Under the pieces are notes generated by a model that saw nothing but the letters and a program-made list of their open reading frames with translations, did not search any database and was not told the origin of the DNA. A stretch of DNA of 64,000 nt from Umbilicaria muhlenbergii. Lineage: Eukaryota > Ascomycota > Lecanoromycetes > Umbilicariales > Umbilicariaceae. The stretch is from contig KK106985.1 of assembly GCA_000611775.1 (NCBI GenBank), forward strand, positions 1,846,291 through 1,910,290, in the 5' to 3' direction. Of this stretch, positions 45,301 to 57,169 are shown piece by piece; the first letter of the stretch is position 1, and the number at the start of each line of letters is the position of its first letter. The position numbers and the translations under genes were made by a program.

Positions 45301-48300
45301 TTTGTTCATGTCAACGATGAAGGTAGTATCATCGAGAAAGATTGTCGGGACGAGCTGATACCTGTCTTGTTGAGGATCTTGTACGGCAAAATGATTGCCA
45401 GGAGAGGTACAACAAGCGGCAGAAGGGGTCAGGCTGCGAAGAGAAGGGCTGTCTTGGAAGCTTTGGCCCGCTTCGACGAGCGTGATCTGGAGAAGTTTGT
45501 TGAGATCTCTCTCGAGCCTCTACACGATGTCGCGCTCATGAACGATACACGACTCCTCGAGGATTCCATTTCTAAAGAACGGCTCAGCGTCAGAAAGCAA
45601 CTTGGTCTTGTCAACATGATGAAGGACATGCTAGAAACGCTTGGCAACCGACTTGCTCCTTTCACCAACGTTCTAGCCAATGCCTTAATGTACTGTCTAA
45701 TTAGAGCCACCCGCGGGCTTTCGACTCCGCTGGATGGGGCTATTCAAGAAAAAAGCGAGGTACAACAGACTTCGTTGTTGAAAAATGTCCGACAAGTCGG
45801 CTTTCAATGTCTCGCTCTGCTTTTTCAAAAAGGCTCGGCAGATCAATTGCACAACTATGCACCCGTACTCTTTACTGAGTTGATTGGACCTCGGTTGGAG
45901 AGACTTCCAATTGAAACAGCGCAGTCCGTGTCCGGGCTACTTCAACTATTCTCTGTGTGGGCTCAATCGAAAGCCACAGTGCTCTTTCTGGCGCAATTCA
46001 ATCCCAAAGTGCTCAGAAGCATTATAGATTGTCTGGAAGTTCCTTCTGCTAAGGACGAGGTCAAAATGTTTGTTCTAGAGGAGATTTTGAAGAAGATTAT
46101 CAGCCTCGCGACCTTGTCCGACCGCGAAGAGAGCGGCAGGAATATGATGCAATCCGAAATCGTAGAGCATCTGCTACGTCCAAACATTGACAGGATCTTT
46201 GATCAAGTAGGCGGGCTACTACGAAAGAGCCCAAGCAAAGAGTTGCTTGGATCTGCGATCCACATTGTCTCTTTGTTGGCTCCAGTCGTTGCAAGCTCTT
46301 CACAGATAAGTAGTCTTCTTGACGTTTCCGTGTTCCTCTTGGATCAGCCATCGCAGCGGGTAAGCCCCAGATCAAAAGGGGATCTACTACGAACTATGAA
46401 GCATTTCATCCCTTCTTTTGATCTTTCCAAAGCGATCGATCTTCAAGACCGGATCTTTAGTACAGTCTCTTCACTCTTCGGATATTTCAAAGATCGTGAG
46501 AATCGACTGGTTCTATCTGAGGTGCTAAAGGTTTTGGCTCTAAATGTTGAAAATTTGCAAGAGGTCGCAGCTCTGAGTGCCAGCTTGAACTCCTTCTCTA
46601 CCCGGAGATTAGATGAACCAGACTTTGACGAGCGGCTAAAGGCGTTCAATTTGATAAATGAGTCAAAGTACAAGGAGTTTACTGCCCAGCAGTGGCGCCC
46701 GCTCTTGTTCAATATGCTCTACTATATCAAAGATAGCGAAGAGCTGGCCATCAGGTCGAACGCCTCTTTGTCACTTCGACGATTTGTCGAGTCCACCAAA
46801 GTGGACCTTGAAACTACCAAAACTCCAGAATCCGACCTCGTCGAGCATGTTCTACTGCCAGCTCTCCGTCACGGTATCTTGGAGTATTCTGAACTAGTCC
46901 GAACGGAATACCTTGCTGTTATGGCGCATCTGATACGACATAACCCCAGATGGACGCATATCAGTGATATGCGTGTTCTCTTAGTAGAAGAGGATGAGGA
47001 AGCCTCGTTCTTCGAAAATATACTACACATCCAACAACACCGTCGCCTTCGGGCCCTTCGTCGATTGGCAACAGAGGCGCGCCGAGGACATCTGAGAAGT
47101 GCAAACGTTGCTCATTTCTTTCTACCATTGATTGAGCATTTTGTTTTCGACAAGGCCGACGATGAAGGCGCACACAACCTTGCTGCCGAAACCGTTCTGA
47201 CAATTGGTGCATTGGCTGAATCTCTGGAATGGCCCCAGTTTAGAGCTGTATTTAGGAGATACAACAGCTATATACAGAGCAAGCCTGAGATGGAGAAGAC
47301 CATAATCAAGCTTTTAGGTGTCATCATCGATGCGCTGGCTCGAGCCGCCGATACAAAGGAGCAGATGGCGCAGACTTCGCTGTTAGATCTCGCTGCCGCC
47401 GATTCGCCCTCAGAATCGAATCCGAACATTGATCGAGTTCGATCTACACTCGCATTCACAATGCCAAGACAAGAAAAGCTTACTGAAGACCTAACAAATA
47501 ACCTGCTACCGTCGCTGTTGAAATATCTTCACAACAAGGACGAATCAACAGTCAGTCTTCGAGTACCGGTGGCAGTATCCGTCGTCAAATTGCTCAAATT
47601 ACTTCCGTCGGATCGCCTGACAGAGCTGCTGCCACCGGTCTTAACAGATGTATGTCATATACTCCGCAGTCGAGCTCAAGATTCGAGAGATTTGACCAGG
47701 AAGACCTTGGTGGACATATCAACGTTGATTGGCCCATCCTATTTCGGCTTTGTCTTGAAGGAACTGCGAAGCGCGCTTGCAAGGGGTTATCAACTTCATG
47801 TGCTGTCCTTCACCGTACATTCTATCCTGGTAGCAACAGCATCCTTGTTCAAACCAGGAGACCTGGATTATTGTCTTCCCCAAGTTGTCTCCGTAATCAT
47901 GGATGACATATTCGGCGTTACAGGGCAAGAGAAAGATGCCGAGGAGTACATCAGTAAGATGAAGGAGGTGAAGAGCAGCAAGAGCTATGATTCCATGGAG
48001 CTTGTAGCAAAGACTGCTACCGTTGGGCACCTTGTAGATTTGATCAGGCCACTGCAGGTTCTGCTGGGGGAGAAGTTGGACCTGAAAATGGTCAAGAAAA
48101 TTGACGAGCTACTCAGACGTATCGGCGTTGGTCTCCTACGTAACGACATTGCTCAGAGCCATGGGATGCTTGTATTCTGCTACGAGATTATTCGCGATGT
48201 TCAACTACGAGACAAGGCTCGCGAAAAGAACACCAAGGAGGACTACCGCACGAAGAGGTATCTTGTTCAGCTACGAGCTGGTAGCAAGTATGGCTCCCGT

Positions 48301-50322
48301 GGAAGCACCTCGTCTTATACCTACAAGTTAGTTCGCTTCTCTCTTGATGTGCTGCGGTCTGTGCTGCACAAGTATGACACACTACAAACCCCAGCCAATC
48401 TTTCAGGGTTCATGCCGGTAATCGGAGATGCTCTGCTGCAATCGCAAGAAGAAGTACAGATTTCTGTCCTTCGCTTGCTTACTACGATCATCAAAGTGCC
48501 CCTCAAGGAGATCGATGGGAATGCTGGTGTCTACGTTGCTGAAGCTGTCAATATGATCAAGGCTTCGACATCGACAAATACGGAGCTCTCACAAGCGGCA
48601 CTGAAGTTGGTATCCGCGATCTTACGTGAACGAAAGAATTTCGATTTCAAGGAGACAGATTTAGCATATCTGCTCAAGCGTCTAAAACCTGATCTCGAGG
48701 AGCCTGATCGACAAGGAGTGACATTCAACTTTCTGAAGGCTGTCATGGCCCGCAAAGTTGTCATTACAGAGGTCTACGAGGTTCTTGACAGTGTAGCAGC
48801 CATAATGATAACCAATCAGACTCGGGGTGCGCGTGACTTGGCCCGAGGCGTCTATTTCCAATTCCTCATGGAATACCCTCAGGGTAAAGATCGACTGGCG
48901 AAGCAGCTAGGATTTCTGGTCAAGAACCTTGAGTACAAGCATCAGGAGGGCAGGCAATCTGTCATGGAAGCTATTCACCTGCTCCTTTCGAAAACGGGCG
49001 AGAATTTGATACAGGAGGTCGTTGGTACCTTCTTCGTCCCCTTAGTCATGGTCATCACCAATGATGAATCTGCCGAGTGTCGGGCAATGGCTGGAGCTCT
49101 GGTAAAAGAAGTGTTTGAACGCGCAGATGTCGAGCGCTCCCAAACATTCCTGAATCTACTTCGAACTTGGCTCGATCAAAACGTTCAGCCATTACTGGTC
49201 CGAATTGCTCTGCTTGTCTACGGCATTTACTTCGACGTGAAGGGAGCAAGGGCCGAGAAGGAGGTACAATACGTGCAAGCACGCCTGAACCACATCTTCG
49301 ATAGCAACCTATCAGAGAAGAGCAATGGCGACTGGGAGCTCTTATACTTTGCACTGCAAAGCGTAGCCAAAATATGCCAGGTATCGCCAGTATCGGCTTT
49401 TTCAGCAAGCTCTGCTCCGTTATGGGCTAGCGTTCGAGAATGTCTCTACTTTCCACATGCTTGGGTTAAAATTTCAACTGCGAAGTTGCTTGGGCTTTAC
49501 TTCGCCGATTTTGCCAAAATGAACGCCGAGAAAGGTTACAGCGAGCTGCCGCTTGAGGGATCAGGAGGGCTTTGGCTGGGCGAGGAGGATGTGTTGCAGA
49601 TCATAAGAGCATCACTTGGGTTACTGAGGGTGCCTGGAATTAGTGAAGAGCTTGCCACTCAGAGCGTGCGGAATACCGTCTTTCTCGGTCGTATTGCCGG
49701 TAGTGCTTCCATGCTCTGGAAACCCACAAAGCAGGTTCCAAACGCGGACAATGCCGAAGATGAAATCGAAGATGACATGGAAGACGGTCCTGGGGAGTTG
49801 GTATCGGAATTGGAAACAAAAACTGCCCTCCAATACATCTTTGAACGCTGTTCAGCGATCATCCGCCGCGAAACTCTGACCACCAGAGCCCCATCCTTGA
49901 TACCAAAAACAGCAGCTCTCCAGCTGATCGCGGCCCTTTGCAACCACGTTCCTGTCGCAACCCTCATTCCTTACACCCGAACCGTCCTCCTTCCCCTCCA
50001 CAACCTCACGGACCCTGCGATTCCCGCCCCATACTCTTCAGACCCGGCCTTTACAAGCGCCTACAAAAGCCTTGTAACCACCAGCCAAGAGGTGATGGCT
50101 CTGCTGCAGAAGAAACTGGGAACAACAAAATACATTGATCAGTTGACGAGGGTGAGAGAAGGGGTCAAGGAGAGGAGGGAAGGCAGAAAGGTCAAGCGGC
50201 GGATTGAGGCTGTGGCAGCGCCCGAGAAGGTGGGGAGGGAGAAGAAAAGGAAAGGGGAGAAGAAGAGGGAGAAGCGGAAGGAGAAGAGCGCCGACCAGAG
50301 GGCTGGCAGGAGAGGGTGGTAA
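42396..50322 (+). CDS. UTP20: U3 snoRNP / SSU processome protein Utp20
   Basis: Exons 42396-43762 and 43809-50322 give 2626 aa; yeast Utp20 is about 2490. The N-terminus (KHRFESFNQRIAKLNIDPIR) is the conserved family start. Nearly all the protein is helical HEAT/ARM-like repeat, with a DRIM-type segment near residues 800-1300. The C-terminus is strongly basic (KRRIEAVAAPEKVGREKKRK), a nucleolar-localisation-like tail. Utp20 is a giant scaffold of the small-subunit processome and is needed for 18S rRNA processing in the nucleolus. The single intron is short (46 nt) with GTATGT and a CTGAT branch motif. It splits the Lys codon in YFQKFIVSKWRDNELQ. A start at 43903 (MMFPLAWQQ) was rejected, as it would lose 490 conserved residues. 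Confidence 0.93.
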
Positions 50323-50838
50323 TAGTCTCCAATCTTTGGACTTTACCCTTTGCATAGCGTGGCATCTGGCTTGATATCTATTACGGCTCCAAGGGGGAAG
50401 GAAAATGGCATTAGACGAACGCGATGATATTAGAGGATTCAGAGATGAGCTTCTATATACCCTTAGTGTAAATTATGGACAAACAGTTTCATAAAATGCG
50501 TCTCCACATGAGAAAACACCGTGCATGAGTGTAGAAACCGCTATTGCCCATCATCTGCCCTGAACTCGGTGCCGCTGAAACGATCAATATGTGGGGAACA
50601 TATCCTTGCCGACCTCCCATATATGATGGACATGATGATTGCGCAATGAATGCGCACTTTGATCATCAGCAGAGTGAACTGCGTCCCTCATGGAAGCTGG
50701 AGCCTCTCTCCTTGTCCCCCACATCTCTCTATCACCATTCCTTGAGCGCTCGGCTGCCGCCGTATTCTGGACTATCTCCTATGACCTCCCCAGTAGCTTG
50801 CGCGTCTATAGCGAGTACGTCTGTTCTGTCGGATCCCC
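50323..50838. other. Convergent 3' region UTP20 / ZIM17
   Basis: 516 bp. Short ORFs only; the ones at the right edge are the antisense of ZIM17 exon 2. Confidence 0.55.
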
Positions 50839-51499
50839 TCATCTAGAATTAAGCTCTCTCGGGAGACTCGACCCTTTCCCTTCCGCTCTCTGCGTTGTGC
50901 TACCATCATCCCAGAATTCCACGTCCCCGTCCGGGCTCAGAACACCCTTTTTGATCAGTTCGCCGTGGTCTCGCATGAGGTCTTCGATTGTCATTGAGGT
51001 GTCGGAGAATATCTGTTCCAGTTGAGTCAGCTTTCGCCCCTCCCCGGGAAGGTTGCTTGGTGATGGTGGATCAGTGGGGAGTTTCTCGTACCTTCAGATG
51101 GTCGCTGATAACATGCCTCTTCTTGCATTCGGGACATGCTATCAGCACGGTTCCCTTGTGGTATCCTTGCTTCGAGATTCGATGGGTGGAGCGCGCTTTG
51201 CAGGGTTTGCAGGTGAAGGTTAGCTCGTAGGCAGGTGTTTGTCGCAGACGTTCCAAGTTTGGGTCTGGAGATGATGTTGCTGAGGTGGCTTGGTCACGAG
51301 TCGGAGGCGTTGTCGAAGTGGAGTTGTGACGAAGTGTCTGTGAGGGAACTATGCCCGACCAATGTGGAGGATGGCGGTGAAAGCTTGAGACAGGGGTATA
51401 ACGTGAGGGGATGCGCGCTGATAAGGCTGGGCTTGCACGGCACACTGAAAGGTGGGCGAGCGCAGTACGGGAGGCGGCCAGGCTTCTGAATATCTTCAT
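50839..51499 (-). CDS. ZIM17: Mitochondrial DNL zinc-finger protein Zim17/Tim15
   Basis: Exons 51092-51499 and 50839-51012 give 193 aa. The N-terminus (MKIFRSLAASRTALAHL, with many Arg and Ser and no acid for over 60 residues) is a mitochondrial presequence. The zf-DNL domain reads YELTFTCKPCKARSTHRISK, then GYHKGTVLIACPECKKRHVI and SDHLK, with the two CxxC pairs (CKPC, CPEC) that hold zinc. The second exon completes the DNL motif: IFSDTSMTIEDLMRDHGELI. Zim17 keeps mitochondrial Hsp70 (Ssc1) soluble and active in the matrix. The 79-nt intron begins GTACGA and ends GAACAG. Without it the ORF stops just after HLKVRETPH and lacks the conserved DNL part. Divergent from CUL3. Confidence 0.92.
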
Positions 51500-51953
51500 A
51501 ATGAGGTATTGCTGTAGTCTACCTCAGTTGAAAGTCTTTCATGCTTCCGTCGCGAGGTGAGAAAATGACGTCCGGCGCCGATAGAAAATAAGGTTTCGGC
51601 GAATATTTTGACCGATGCTTCAGTTCTTGACCAATGAGGGGCGGGGGCGATGGGCGCTGATCTCTATTCTCTATAGCTCTGCAACTTTTCTACACACAAT
51701 CACCAGGTCCTCCAGCTTGTGGGCGACGAGAGACCAACAGCAGTGTGACAGCGAAGTCTGTCGAGCGCACGTCCCTACGGAGTTCGCCCGAGAAAAGACT
51801 AGGCATTCACCTACGCTTCCACCCAATTCGCTGCCTTGTGCCTCATGTTGCTCTCGAGCCTCGTTGCTGTCGAGCCTCGTTGCTGTCTTGGGTACAGAAC
51901 TTCATAAGACTTCATAAAAAAACGAGAGAGACAGCTACGCGGGTCATTTCAAG
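51500..51953. promoter_or_regulatory. Divergent promoter ZIM17 / CUL3
   Basis: 454 bp between start codons. It holds a 16-bp tandem repeat (51855-51886). No gene recognised. Confidence 0.55.
51855..51886. repeat. 16-bp tandem repeat, 2 copies
   Basis: Two exact copies of CGAGCCTCGTTGCTGT, about 70 bp before the CUL3 ATG; probably in the 5' UTR. Confidence 0.9.
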
Positions 51954-54811
51954 ATGTTGGCTGGCCGTGGGAGAGGCAGAATTCGGCCTCCGAGAAGGGT
52001 AAGTTGACTAGAAAGTGAGAGTGAATGGTCGATACTCTTCGCAAGTTGTGCACCTTCAGACATCTTGAGTCAAAGCCTCCAACACTCCTTCTATACGCGT
52101 GAACCTTCGCGTTTATTCTCGCGTTATCAAGTCCAGGTGGTCTTTAGATCGTCTCTAGTTCCTTTACTCAGGGAATAGTTGACGGCGAACTTACAACTCG
52201 GAACGATGGCTAACAGGTTGTTCCGTGGCTCAAAGGCTCTAGGAAACAACGATGCAATCGATTTCGATACCAAGTGGGCTGTACTGTCCTCCTCTCTCAG
52301 AGAGATCCACACTAAGAATGCATCCATGTTGTCTTTCGAAGAACTTTACCGCAACGCCTACCAGCTCGTGCTGAAAAAGAGAGGGGAAACACTCTACGAA
52401 AGGGTCAAGGAGTTTGAAGAAACATGGCTAAAACACGAGGTCCGGCCTCGGATCCTTGCGGTCATATCCTCAGCCTTGCTTGTCGGCAACAGTGGACCGA
52501 CTGCGATGACGACTACCGACGAGAGGAGAGTGGCCGGCGAGCGTTTGCTGAAGGCTTTGAAGCAGGCTTGGGAGGACCACAACCTTTGTATGAATATGAC
52601 TACAGATGTCTTGATGTATATGGTCAGTTATCTCGATAGTTGTCAGAGGCTAGCCGCTTCTTCCCTTTTACATGAAAGCTCACCACCTTCGCGCGCAGGA
52701 TCGAGTTTACTGCACAGACAACCGAAAACCCTCGATTTTCACCGCCTCAATGGCACAGTTTCGCGATCATGTGCTTCGCAGCCCGATCCCTTCCCACGGA
52801 AACAGGTCGATTGCTACAGTCCTCTACTCGGTAATTATGGACCAGATACATATGGAGAGAGACGGCGACATCATCGATAAAGCTCTGATTCGCTCTTGCG
52901 TCTACATGTTAGAGGGATTATACGAGTGTGAAGAAGAGGAAGAAGATAGTAAACTCTACCTTACAAGCTTCGAACCGGAATTTCTCGAGGCAAGCCGACG
53001 CTTTTACCAGGGGGAGGGGAAATCATTACTTCGAGAAGCAGATGCGGGTACGTTTTGCAGGCATACCAAGAGGCGAGTGAACGAAGAGCAAGACCGATGC
53101 CGGTCGACCCTGTCGCCGCTCACCTCACCGAAGATTAAGGCCGTCATTGAGGACGAACTAATCAGGAATAACATTCGAGGGGTGATTGAGCTAGAAGGCA
53201 GTGGTGTCAAGTGCATGCTAGACAATGATAGGCTTGACGAGCTTGAAATGATCTACGATCTCATAGCAAGGGTCGATCCCAGGAAGGAGGAGCTGAGGAG
53301 GGCCGTGCAGAAGAGAATTGTAGAGCTGGGCACCGATATCAATACTGCAGCTACGAATAACTCGCATGCGCAACCCATAAACATCACGAAGCAGGACGGC
53401 GACAAAGCAGAAAGCGACGGAAAAACATCCGAGAAGCCAGTGAATCAGCAAACAGCAGCCGCGATCAGATGGGTGGACGATGTACTACAGCTCAAGCAGA
53501 AATACGACACAGTCCTCATTGTAGCCTTTCAATCGGACCAAGGCTTGCAAACGGCACTGTCGCGGAGTTTCACAGACTTCATCAACGCATTTGAGCGAAG
53601 TTCAGAGTTCCTGTCTCTGTTCTTCGATGAAAACATGAAGAAAGGAATCAAGGGCAAGACTGAGAATGAAGTCGACGCTCTGTTGGACAAAGGGATCACC
53701 CTGTTGCGATACATCCAGGACAAGGATATGTTCGAGCGTTATTACAAGAAACATCTATCAAGAAGGCTCTTGATGAAGCGTTCTATTAGCATGGATGCTG
53801 AGCGTCAGATGATCTCCAAGATGAAGATGGAAGTCGGCAATACCTTCACACAAAAGATCGAGGCCATGTTCAAAGACATGGCTGTCTCAGAGGATCTAAG
53901 CTCGAATTTCAAGAAGCATGTGGCACGACTGGGCGATCACGATCCGAAGAGAGCCGAGCTAGATATTCACGTCTTGACGAGCACTATGTGGCCGCTTGAA
54001 GCAATGGCCCCTACATACAACGACGGAGAAGGAAGGCCTACGTGCATCTTCCCATCTCAAATTGAGAGAATAAAGCACAGTTTCGAGAAGTTCTATCTTG
54101 ACAAGCACAGCGGCCGACGGCTCACTTGGCAAGCAAATATGGGCACGGCAGACATTCGCGCCTACTTCCCAGAATCAAAGGGGAAGATCAAGACCCGAGA
54201 GTTGAATGTTTCGACTTACGCCATGGTCATACTGCTACTCTTCAATGATCTTCCGTCGGGCCAGTCGTATACATGCGAAGAGCTGCAAGCTAGAACCAAC
54301 ATCCCTCTCAATGAGCTAACGCGCAACCTCCAATCCCTCGCTGTCGCCCCCAAGACTCGAGTTCTAATCAAAGAGCCCATGAGCAAAGACATCAAGCTCA
54401 GCGACAAGTTCTTTTTCAACGAAAGTTTCTACAGCCAATTCACCAAGATCAAAATCGGAGTTGTCACAAGCGGCAACAAAGTGGAGGATCAAGATGAACG
54501 CAAGGAGACGGAGAAGAAAAATGACGAATCTCGCGGCGGTAGTATTGAAGCCGCGATTGTCAGGATCATGAAGTATGACATCTCCCTTTGCTTTCTTGGC
54601 CCTGTATCGAACGGGATGCTAACTAGAGGCTTTTAGGCAACGGAAGGAGCTCTCCCACCAGAAACTCATCACCGAAGTCATCCAACAGCTGACCGCGAGA
54701 TTCTCGCCCGATGTCAACATGGTCAAGAAGAGGATCGAAAGCTTGATCGAGCGGGAGTATCTGGAACGCGTGGAGGATTCCGAGAGGCCGGCGTATCGCT
54801 ATTTGGCATAA
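51954..54811 (+). CDS. CUL3: Cullin-3 type ubiquitin ligase scaffold
   Basis: Exons 51954-51998, 52236-52622, 52699-54572 and 54637-54811 give 826 aa. Exon 1 codes MLAGRGRGRIRPPRR, the expected N-terminus of fungal Cul3. The 237-nt intron has a CTAAC branch motif and a CAAAG acceptor that puts ALGNNDAIDFDTKW in frame. SSSLREIHTKNASMLSFEEL, then YRNAYQLVLKK, is the Cul3 N-terminal adaptor-binding region. The cullin homology domain covers about 440-680 (FEKFYLDKHSGRRLTWQANM, the cullin signature). The C-terminus carries the neddylation motif IVRIMKQRKELSHQKLI with Lys769, then the winged helix ending YLERVEDSERPAYRYLA. Cul3 pairs with Rbx1 and BTB adaptors. Intron 3 (64 nt) splits the Lys769 codon. 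Confidence is lower for exon 1 than for the rest; ATG at 52206 is the alternative start. Confidence 0.9.
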
Positions 54812-55309
54812 TTCATGCATTATGATGGGCAGCGATGTTTTTACTTTTTCGGCGATCTAACTTTGCAGGTTGGGGATATCTATCTCTGCAAACGATTCGA
54901 GCATGCATGCATGGCGTGGGGAGCTGGTGGTTAACCTTGTGTCAGTTCAGTCGTGGCGCTGGGTGTTTCCGGTGGAGAAATGATCGGTTGTGATAGGGCA
55001 TTGGATTATGTCATGGGGCAGGGGAGGGGGCCTCTACATTGTTCGATACCTAAGGTACCTTAGGGCCTTGTGGCGCGTCATTGCGGGTCGGGTAGTACCG
55101 TAGCTTATGTAGCTGAGGAAATGTACCGTCTTTGCCATGTGGAGGATGAAAGCTGAGAGGTTGATCCACATCCGGAGGGAATACAAGCACAGGGGTCACG
55201 GAAGTCCAACAATCAAGCACATCAGTGTAGTCACCCACTTCACACGAACTACATAAATGCATATCGAGTGCACAGGGTATCATTCATGAATCCGTATCCA
55301 GAAAGCCCG
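54812..55309. other. Convergent 3' region CUL3 / RBM42-like
   Basis: 498 bp with the two 3' UTRs and, at about 55050, a perfect palindrome of the CCTAAGGTACCTTAGG type. No gene recognised. Confidence 0.55.
55050..55066. repeat. CCTAAGGTACCTTAGG palindrome
   Basis: 16-bp perfect inverted repeat in the 3' intergenic region between convergent genes. Shorter relatives lie upstream of CYR1. Confidence 0.75.
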
Positions 55310-56575
55310 TCACCCCAAAACGCGCAAACCACCTTTCGTCTTATCCTGCCTCTTCTGCACCCCCGCCCCCGTCTTCCCCGCATGCCCACCCCCCCCACCC
55401 TTCCCCCCCTTCCCCCCCTTCCCACCCTTCTTATCCTGCGGCACCGTCGGCCTAATCTCCGTCGTACTCTTCTTAATCAAAACCGGATGACTCCCAATAT
55501 ATTTCCCCTGCATATCCCTCGCAGCCTGGAAATATTCCTCGCCGTCGCTGAAACTGATGAAGCCGAACCCCTTGCTCTTCGTCGTGCGTTTGTCCCGCAC
55601 CACGCGGGCTTTTTGGACGGAGGGGAATTTGGAAAAGGCTTTTAGGAGGGATTCGTCTGTGACTTCGCCGGCGAGGTTGCCGACGAAAAGGCGGAAGTGC
55701 GCGGGGTCCCATTCGAGTAGGGATGGGTCTTGCCATGTTTGCCCGCCGCCGCTGCGGACGACGGTTTTCTGTTTCCCGTCTGCGCCGCTGACGACGGCCG
55801 CGACGCCGGTGTCGGCGTTGGCGGCGGATGCGAGGTCCGATGTACTCATTGCTGGCGCTGTTATGTCGGGTCTTCCGAGAGGTCCTGAGTTTGCACCAGT
55901 TGCTGAACCGGCACCCTCGCCACCGCCGAAGCGAGAAATTGTCCTGCCTGCGCCTCTGCTTGAAGAGTTGTCGGCGTCTTTGCCGGCGTAGGCACTCTGC
56001 CATTGCGCAATCTGCGCTTCCATCTCGGGGTCCATGCCATCGAGTCCTCGTCCTGCGCCTCGACCGCGGCCGAGACCTCCACTTGCGTCTTGGCCCGGAA
56101 GAGGGAATGGATTGCGTATTTGTGGCGGTGTGGGTTGGGCGTATTGTTCTTCGTAGCCGGGTTGATAGTATGAAGGCGTAGGTGGTTGCTGGTATAACGG
56201 TTGCGGTTGAAATGCTGCGGTGGGATAGGTGGTCTGTGGTGCTGAGAACCCAGTTGGCGGTGCAGGTGGCGCGGACACAACAGGACTATGTGTTCGAAAG
56301 CTCTGGTTGCTCGCAGCTACGGAACGAGGTTGGAATCCAGAGAAGCCACCATAGCCGCCCGGTGCCTGGGTACCGCCTTCACTGGACCCATTGTACGCCC
56401 TGGTACCTGGTGCACCAGATGAAAACGTTGGAGTTGGGGTGAAAGCGGGTTTGAATGAGGGAGGTGGACCAGCGGGTGGTGGGGGGCGAGGTGGGAGTGA
56501 TGCGTGCGGTTGCGGCGCGGTTGTCGAGGCAGGTGGTTGAGTGGTTTTGAGACCTGGAGGTGGTGGATAGGACAT
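55310..56575 (-). CDS. RNA-binding protein, RBM42-like (one RRM)
   Basis: Intronless, 421 aa. The ATG at 56575 (MSYPPPPGLKTTQPPAST) is preferred to an upstream in-frame start. The first 180 residues are Pro/Gln/Gly-rich and disordered. A short conserved segment before the RRM (MDPEMEAQIAQWQSAYAGKD) fits RBM42-type proteins. The single RRM (about 290-368) has RNP2 LFVGNL and RNP1 KSKGFGFISF. The C-terminus is Lys/Gly-rich (KKGGKGGKGGKGGGGGHAGK), likely to bind RNA non-specifically or act as a nuclear signal. Family members act in mRNA splicing or ribonucleoprotein assembly. The name rests on the layout, not on a search. Divergent from 6PGDH. Confidence 0.8.
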   Translation of the reverse strand: MSYPPPPGLKTTQPPASTTAPQPHASLPPRPPPPAGPPPSFKPAFTPTPTFSSGAPGTRAYNGSSEGGTQAPGGYGGFSGFQPRSVAASNQSFRTHSPVVSAPPAPPTGFSAPQTTYPTAAFQPQPLYQQPPTPSYYQPGYEEQYAQPTPPQIRNPFPLPGQDASGGLGRGRGAGRGLDGMDPEMEAQIAQWQSAYAGKDADNSSSRGAGRTISRFGGGEGAGSATGANSGPLGRPDITAPAMSTSDLASAANADTGVAAVVSGADGKQKTVVRSGGGQTWQDPSLLEWDPAHFRLFVGNLAGEVTDESLLKAFSKFPSVQKARVVRDKRTTKSKGFGFISFSDGEEYFQAARDMQGKYIGSHPVLIKKSTTEIRPTVPQDKKGGKGGKGGKGGGGGHAGKTGAGVQKRQDKTKGGLRVLG

Positions 56576-57169
56576 GATGAACGCCTGTGCGATAGAGTCT
56601 TGAATGCAATGGTGATTACGTACCTGTCGCGTCAAGACGACGCAGCAGTCACTTCACAGCAGTCGGCAGACTCGTCAGACGTTTGCCCTAACAGGTTCGT
56701 CTTTCACGTTACACTGCGTGGCAAACGATAACGACAATGGTGTGATACTGCCCAAGCTCTCGAGGATCTGGCAACTCGCGGAAGGTGGAGATTGGATCTA
56801 TCGAAGCTGATAGGCCTGGAAAGTCCGACAGGTCATTTCCTGAAGGCTGGTGTTATTGCTACTCAGTAAGGTACTCAGTGGTCTCTCAGTCTGCACCGTA
56901 GCTAGCGCACCAGCTTTCTGGCATGTTTCCGGCAGTTTCCGGCAGGCGTCGGCGAATTATGTCAGCAGTGCTCTGAGATGGGATTGCCAGCGCCCCCACC
57001 GAGGGGTCCTTTCGCCTGTTTCCCCATGTGCTTTTTCTACTTTCTACCAGTGCCGAACCACTGACCGGATATCACATTTTTCGGATCTGATTCACGCATT
57101 GATCCTGTATCTGAATACAGTCCTCACATCGACCCTTAATCGTAACGTTGATCAGCTTATTTATTCAGA
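56576..57169. promoter_or_regulatory. Divergent promoter RBM42-like / 6PGDH
   Basis: 594 bp between start codons with no gene inside. A near-repeat GTTTCCGGCAG occurs twice around 56940. The 5' UTR of 6PGDH lies at the right. Confidence 0.5.
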
